Positions 23,775 to 26,978 of a stretch of 26,978 nt of DNA are shown piece by piece (positions within the stretch are counted from its first letter, which is position 1; the number at the start of each line of letters is the position of its first letter). The DNA is taken from the NCBI GenBank assembly GCA_900546565.1, contig URDC01000023.1, positions 1-26,978 of the forward strand, written 5' to 3'. A program made the translations under genes and the position numbers. This DNA is from an uncultured Opitutales bacterium (lineage in GTDB: Bacteria; Verrucomicrobiota; Verrucomicrobiia; Opitutales; Intestinicryptomonadaceae). The notes beneath the pieces are model-generated. The model was not told the origin of the DNA. It saw only the letters and a program-made list of their open reading frames with translations, and made no database searches.

Positions 23775-24818
23775 CTACTTCTTGGTGTTGCGTTTTTTGC
23801 GGGCAAGCTCGCGCATATCAACGGCGATGTCGTCGTTGTCGAAAATCTCAGAACCCAAAATGTGCTCGAAGATGTCCTCCAAACTTACGACGCCCGTAAG
23901 GGACGAAAACTCGTCGACGACAATGCCTATCTGCTGGTGTTTGCGAACAAACTGGCGCAACACCGCGAGCGCACTGCCGTTTTCTGGCACAAACATCGCG
24001 GGCGAAGACAACGCGCCCATCGACACCCCGCCCCTGCCCTGCGCGACCGCCGTCAGAATCTCGCGCCTGCGCACAATACCCATAACGTTGTCGATTGAAT
24101 CGCGATACACGGGCATACGCGAAAACTTCAAACCGCCCTCCATATTGAAGGCCTCCTCCGCCGTCATCGATTCTTCAAGTGCGAAGACGACCGTGCGCGG
24201 CGTCATAATTTCGGAAATCGTGATATCGTCGAGCGAAAGCGAATTCGCAATCAGGTCGCGCTCCTGCAACGTGAGCACGCCGTCCTTCTGGCTTTTGTCG
24301 GCAAGCATAATGATTTCGTCGTCGTCGCCGTCGTCCGCCGATTTTTCGGCCGACGCCTTTTTCGGAATCAGCCTGCCAATCAGCCACGACGAAAGCCCCG
24401 CAATCGGCGACATTGCAATGCACAGCCAATACAGCGGATACGCAATAATTTTCTGCAACTGCCTGCGGTAGACGATTGCGACATTCTTGGGCAGAATTTC
24501 GGAAAAGAACAAAATTCCGAGCGTCATAGCCGCGGGGAACCCGTATTTTGTGTAGACATTCGCCTCGAACAAAACCGCGAACTGCGCGCCCGCAAGCGTT
24601 GCCCCGAACGTGTTCGCAATCGTGTTCGCCGTCAGAATCGACGAAGTAGTCTTGTCGATTTCCGCAATCAGGTTTTCCAGAAGCGCGCCCCTGTTTTTGG
24701 AAATGCGCTTCAAGGCCTCGATTTCAAGCGGGGTAGTTCCCAGAACGACTGCCTCTAACATCGAGCACATCGACGAAACCCCGAGCGTTAATAAAATCGT
24801 AATCGCCAAATAAAACAT
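23775..24818 (-). CDS. CNNM/CorC-type transporter, DUF21 plus CBS pair
   Basis: This is a 347-residue inner-membrane protein. The CNNM (DUF21) domain occupies about 1-155, with four hydrophobic segments and the family motif FFSEILPKNVAIVYRR. An acidic linker with ADDGDDDE follows. A CBS pair occupies about 200-325 (ISEIMTPRTVVFALE, SRMPVYRDSIDNVMGIVRRREIL, IGIVVDEFSSLTGVVSLEDIFEHILG). Relatives are linked to magnesium or cobalt efflux. The C-terminal CorC_HlyC domain found in many homologues of about 420 residues is absent, and the protein ends in a basic tail. Confidence 0.87.
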   Translation of the reverse strand: MFYLAITILLTLGVSSMCSMLEAVVLGTTPLEIEALKRISKNRGALLENLIAEIDKTTSSILTANTIANTFGATLAGAQFAVLFEANVYTKYGFPAAMTLGILFFSEILPKNVAIVYRRQLQKIIAYPLYWLCIAMSPIAGLSSWLIGRLIPKKASAEKSADDGDDDEIIMLADKSQKDGVLTLQERDLIANSLSLDDITISEIMTPRTVVFALEESMTAEEAFNMEGGLKFSRMPVYRDSIDNVMGIVRRREILTAVAQGRGGVSMGALSSPAMFVPENGSALAVLRQFVRKHQQIGIVVDEFSSLTGVVSLEDIFEHILGSEIFDNDDIAVDMRELARKKRNTKK

Positions 24819-24843
24819 AAAAACAAATTCTGCCCCACATCTT

Positions 24844-24889
24844 GCACAAATGAGCCCGCAATCTCAACACTATTATTTGTTATTTGTGC
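24844..24889. repeat. 8-bp inverted repeat in an intergenic gap
   Basis: GCACAAAT (24844-24851) and ATTTGTGC (24882-24889) are exact inverted copies 30 bp apart in the 93-bp gap between cutA and the CNNM gene. They could be an operator or a weak hairpin. There is no T-tract, so a terminator is unlikely. Confidence 0.3.
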
Positions 24890-24911
24890 CTACCATTATT
24901 CGGGCGATTTT

Positions 24912-25253
24912 TCATTCCGACGATTTTCCGCCGCAGCACTGCCGCGCCCACTGCGCGTAGTCGGCCGACGCCGACACTTCGCCCCAGACAATTTGCGGGC
25001 ACTCATACGGGTGAAGCTCGCGCAGACGCTTGCAAAGGTTTTCGAGGGCTGCGGAATCGGTTTTAATCGAACACGGGACTTCGCGCTCGCTGCAAAATTC
25101 GCCCCGCCAAAAATACAGCGACTCCACTTCCGCCCCGAGCTGAACGCACGCCGCAAAACCGTCGCGCACAAGGGTTTCGGCGATGCTCCGAGCGACATCC
25201 GTGTTCGGGAATGTAGTAAGCAACACAACGATTTTGGAATCCGCCTTGTCCAT
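24912..25253 (-). CDS. cutA: Divalent cation tolerance protein CutA
   Basis: This is a 113-residue trimeric-type CutA protein, the usual family length. Family segments include VVLLTTFPNTDVARSIAETLVRDGFAACVQ, ESLYFWRGEF and LHPYECPQIVW, followed by the C-terminal YAQW. CutA proteins bind divalent metals such as copper, but their role is not settled. The ATG at 25253 is chosen because an upstream ATG at 25304 adds only a hydrophobic tail not seen in the family. It lies upstream of the CNNM-type gene on the same strand with a 93-bp gap, so cotranscription is possible. Confidence 0.9.
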   Translation of the reverse strand: MDKADSKIVVLLTTFPNTDVARSIAETLVRDGFAACVQLGAEVESLYFWRGEFCSEREVPCSIKTDSAALENLCKRLRELHPYECPQIVWGEVSASADYAQWARQCCGGKSSE

Positions 25254-25293
25254 ATTTCGAATCAAAAACGTCAAAAAGTCTGCAAAAAAATGC

Positions 25294-25322
25294 TTGACCT
25301 TCAACGCTTTTTTTTATCAAAT
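25294..25322 (+). promoter_or_regulatory. Sigma-70-type promoter of the Gfo/Idh/MocA gene
   Basis: TTGACC (25294-25299) is followed after 17 bp by TCAAAT (25317-25322), matching 5 of 6 and 4 of 6 consensus bases. It would give a leader of about 100 nt that contains the hairpin at 25351-25367. Confidence 0.5.
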
Positions 25323-25350
25323 TAGGTTGATTCGTGGGATATGGGGTTGC

Positions 25351-25367
25351 GGGTGTTTCACACACCC
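25351..25367 (+). repeat. Leader inverted repeat upstream of the Gfo/Idh/MocA gene
   Basis: GGGTGT (25351-25356) pairs with ACACCC (25362-25367) across the loop TTCAC, inside the predicted leader. No T-tract follows. It may be an operator or an mRNA-stabilising hairpin. Confidence 0.35.
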
Positions 25368-25425
25368 CGTAATAAACGGATTTAGCAATAAAAACAGCAA
25401 CAGAATAAAACAAGGATATTATACT

Positions 25426-26814
25426 ATGATTACACGTAGAAACTTCGTCAAGGGCGCGGCCGCGGCTGGCGGACTTATGTTCCTGCCCTCATGCGCGACA
25501 AACAAAGTAAAGAACGCCAACGGCAAAATGAACATAGCCGTCATCGGCGCGGGCGGTATGGGCGGCGCAATTTTCAACTACATCAAGGGGGCGAATAACG
25601 TCAACGTTGTCGCAATTTGCGATGTCGACCGCAAACGCGCGGCAAAGGCAATCAAGGACAACCCCTCCGTTCCTTTCTTTGAAGACTACCGCGTTATGTT
25701 CGACAAAATGGGCAACCAAATCGACGGCGTAACGGTCTCGACACCCGACCACATGCACTATCCGCAATCGGCGTGGGCAATCGCAAACGGCAAGCACGTC
25801 TTCTGCCAAAAGCCGCTCACGCGCACAATCTGGGAAGCCGAAGAGCTTAAACGCCTCGCAAAAGAAGCGGGCGTCTTCACCCAAATGGGCAACCAAGGCC
25901 ACACCAACGAAGGCTGGCGTCTAATCAAGGAATGGTATGAAGCTGGCATTCTCGGCGAAATCGAAGACATCTATATCTGGACAAACCGCCCCATTTGGCC
26001 GCAGGGAGACCTCAAAATGCCCGCGGGCGAAAAAGTTCCATCGACGCTCAACTACAAGCTCTGGCTCGGAGTTGCTCCCTACCAGCCTTACAGCCACGAT
26101 GTCGTTCCCTTCAACTGGCGCGGAATGCGCAACTACGGCACGGGCGCGTGCGGCGACATGGCCTGCCACTTCCTCGACGTTCCCTACTCGGCGTTCGGGC
26201 TTAACTTCCCGATTTCCGTCAAGGCGAACTCGACTCCGTTCAACGATTACAGCTGGCCGAAAGAGTCGTCTGCCGAAATGGTATTCGCCAACAAATGCGG
26301 CGTAAACGGCAAAATCACAATCCACTGGTATGACGGCGGCAGAAAGCCCAAGGCAATCAAGGGCGTCGACGAAGCGTTCCTCAAAGACAGGCGCAACGCC
26401 AACTGCACGTTCATTGTCGGCACAAAATGCACCGTCCACACCAACGAATACGGCGTGCCTGCGGCGACTTTCGTCTATCCGAAATCGAAGATGCGCGAAA
26501 TGCTTATGGAAGCCAAGAAGAATGGCAAGGACGGCATTGCCGAAAAGAAGTATCCCCGTAGTCAGACCCCCGACAACCCCGTTATGGAATGGGTCAACGC
26601 CTGCGTTGCGGGAAAGCAGCCCAACGCTAACTTCGACTATGCCGCGCCGTTTACCGAAATGTGTCTGCTTAATATGATTGCCATCAACTTTCCCAACAGG
26701 GAGCTTGTCTACAATCCGAGCAAGTTGGCGTTTGCCAACTGTCCCGAAGCCGACAAATATGTGCGCAGTCTCTATGCGTACAACAAGGAATTCCTCCCGT
26801 CCTCCATCTTCTAA
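25426..26814 (+). CDS. Tat-exported Gfo/Idh/MocA family oxidoreductase
   Basis: This is a 462-residue NAD(P)-dependent sugar oxidoreductase-like protein. The N-terminus MITRRNFVKGAAAAGG is a twin-arginine signal, and LPSC (20-23) could be a lipobox, so export and possibly membrane anchoring are expected. The Rossmann motif GAGGMGG is at 41-47 and VVAICDVD ends the second strand. The usual EKP lysine block appears as CQKPLTRT (K129), the form common in Tat-type members. ATG 25426 is supported by AAGGA about 10 bp upstream. Exported members occur with glycan-degrading enzymes in PVC bacteria. The substrate is unknown. Confidence 0.88.
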   Translation: MITRRNFVKGAAAAGGLMFLPSCATNKVKNANGKMNIAVIGAGGMGGAIFNYIKGANNVNVVAICDVDRKRAAKAIKDNPSVPFFEDYRVMFDKMGNQIDGVTVSTPDHMHYPQSAWAIANGKHVFCQKPLTRTIWEAEELKRLAKEAGVFTQMGNQGHTNEGWRLIKEWYEAGILGEIEDIYIWTNRPIWPQGDLKMPAGEKVPSTLNYKLWLGVAPYQPYSHDVVPFNWRGMRNYGTGACGDMACHFLDVPYSAFGLNFPISVKANSTPFNDYSWPKESSAEMVFANKCGVNGKITIHWYDGGRKPKAIKGVDEAFLKDRRNANCTFIVGTKCTVHTNEYGVPAATFVYPKSKMREMLMEAKKNGKDGIAEKKYPRSQTPDNPVMEWVNACVAGKQPNANFDYAAPFTEMCLLNMIAINFPNRELVYNPSKLAFANCPEADKYVRSLYAYNKEFLPSSIF

Positions 26815-26863
26815 AACGGAGGAGGGCGTGAGCCTTCGTTGCAAATATTTTTATTATTTACGG

Positions 26864-26894
26864 AAACATTCCACATTCGTGGAATGTTTTTTTT
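26864..26894 (+). terminator. Intrinsic terminator after the Gfo/Idh/MocA gene
   Basis: AACATTCCAC (26865-26874) pairs with GTGGAATGTT (26879-26888) in a 10-bp stem with loop ATTC. The run of eight T spans 26887-26894. Confidence 0.92.
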
Positions 26895-26944
26895 GTAATT
26901 AAATTGAACTCGTTCGCACAGTAGTGAGTTTATTATAGGTTCTC

Positions 26945-26971
26945 TTGTGGCGATTATGATATACGCCACAA
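26945..26971. repeat. 8-bp inverted repeat at the right edge
   Basis: TTGTGGCG (26945-26952) and CGCCACAA (26964-26971) are exact inverted copies around an 11-bp AT-rich centre. The sequence lies upstream of whatever follows the window and could be an operator or hairpin. Nothing else is recognisable between 26895 and 26978. Confidence 0.35.
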
Positions 26972-26978
26972 TTCAACG

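Overview
The window looks like chromosomal DNA of a Gram-negative, glycan-degrading bacterium. It encodes an outer-membrane porin, Sec, Tat and lipoprotein signals, and several secreted carbohydrate-active proteins. Secreted WbsX/GH99-like and beta-helix proteins beside a Tat-signal Gfo/Idh/MocA oxidoreductase suggest the PVC superphylum (Verrucomicrobiota or Lentisphaerota). That placement is an inference from gene content. There are no phage, plasmid, IS or CRISPR features.

Region 1 (87-9230) is a complete phosphate-starvation module. phoR-phoB lie on the minus strand in the order phoR then phoB. The divergent plus-strand operon is a phosphate-selective-type porin, pstS, pstC, pstA, pstB and phoU. 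The divergent gap carries two 11-bp-spaced direct repeats that look like PhoB boxes; one sits exactly 10 bp from a TAAAAT -10 element. PstC and PstA both have unusual insertions.

Region 2 (9209-9509) is a convergent gap packed with hairpins. It includes a 58-bp structured direct repeat in two copies; a diverged partial copy lies at the left edge of the window.

Region 3 (9510-18773) holds carbohydrate genes: a secreted GH50/clan GH-A-like hydrolase, a FucI/AraA-like isomerase that carries a signal peptide, a small duplicated beta protein, a DUF2062 membrane protein, a WbsX/GH99-like plus esterase fusion lipoprotein, and a secreted right-handed beta-helix protein. An 18-bp palindrome, AAGTTAGTGCACTAACTT, lies between the hydrolase and isomerase genes. 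A near-identical copy lies upstream of the WbsX-esterase gene, which suggests one shared sugar-responsive regulator encoded elsewhere.

Region 4 (18888-26978) is mostly housekeeping: tRNA-Thr(CGU), a VTT/DedA-type membrane protein, a small lipoprotein, an acyltransferase / FabZ-like dehydratase / flavoprotein operon, a CNNM-type transporter / small protein / rlmN operon, cutA, and a Tat-signal Gfo/Idh/MocA oxidoreductase with its own promoter, leader and terminator. Intrinsic terminators separate most transcription units.
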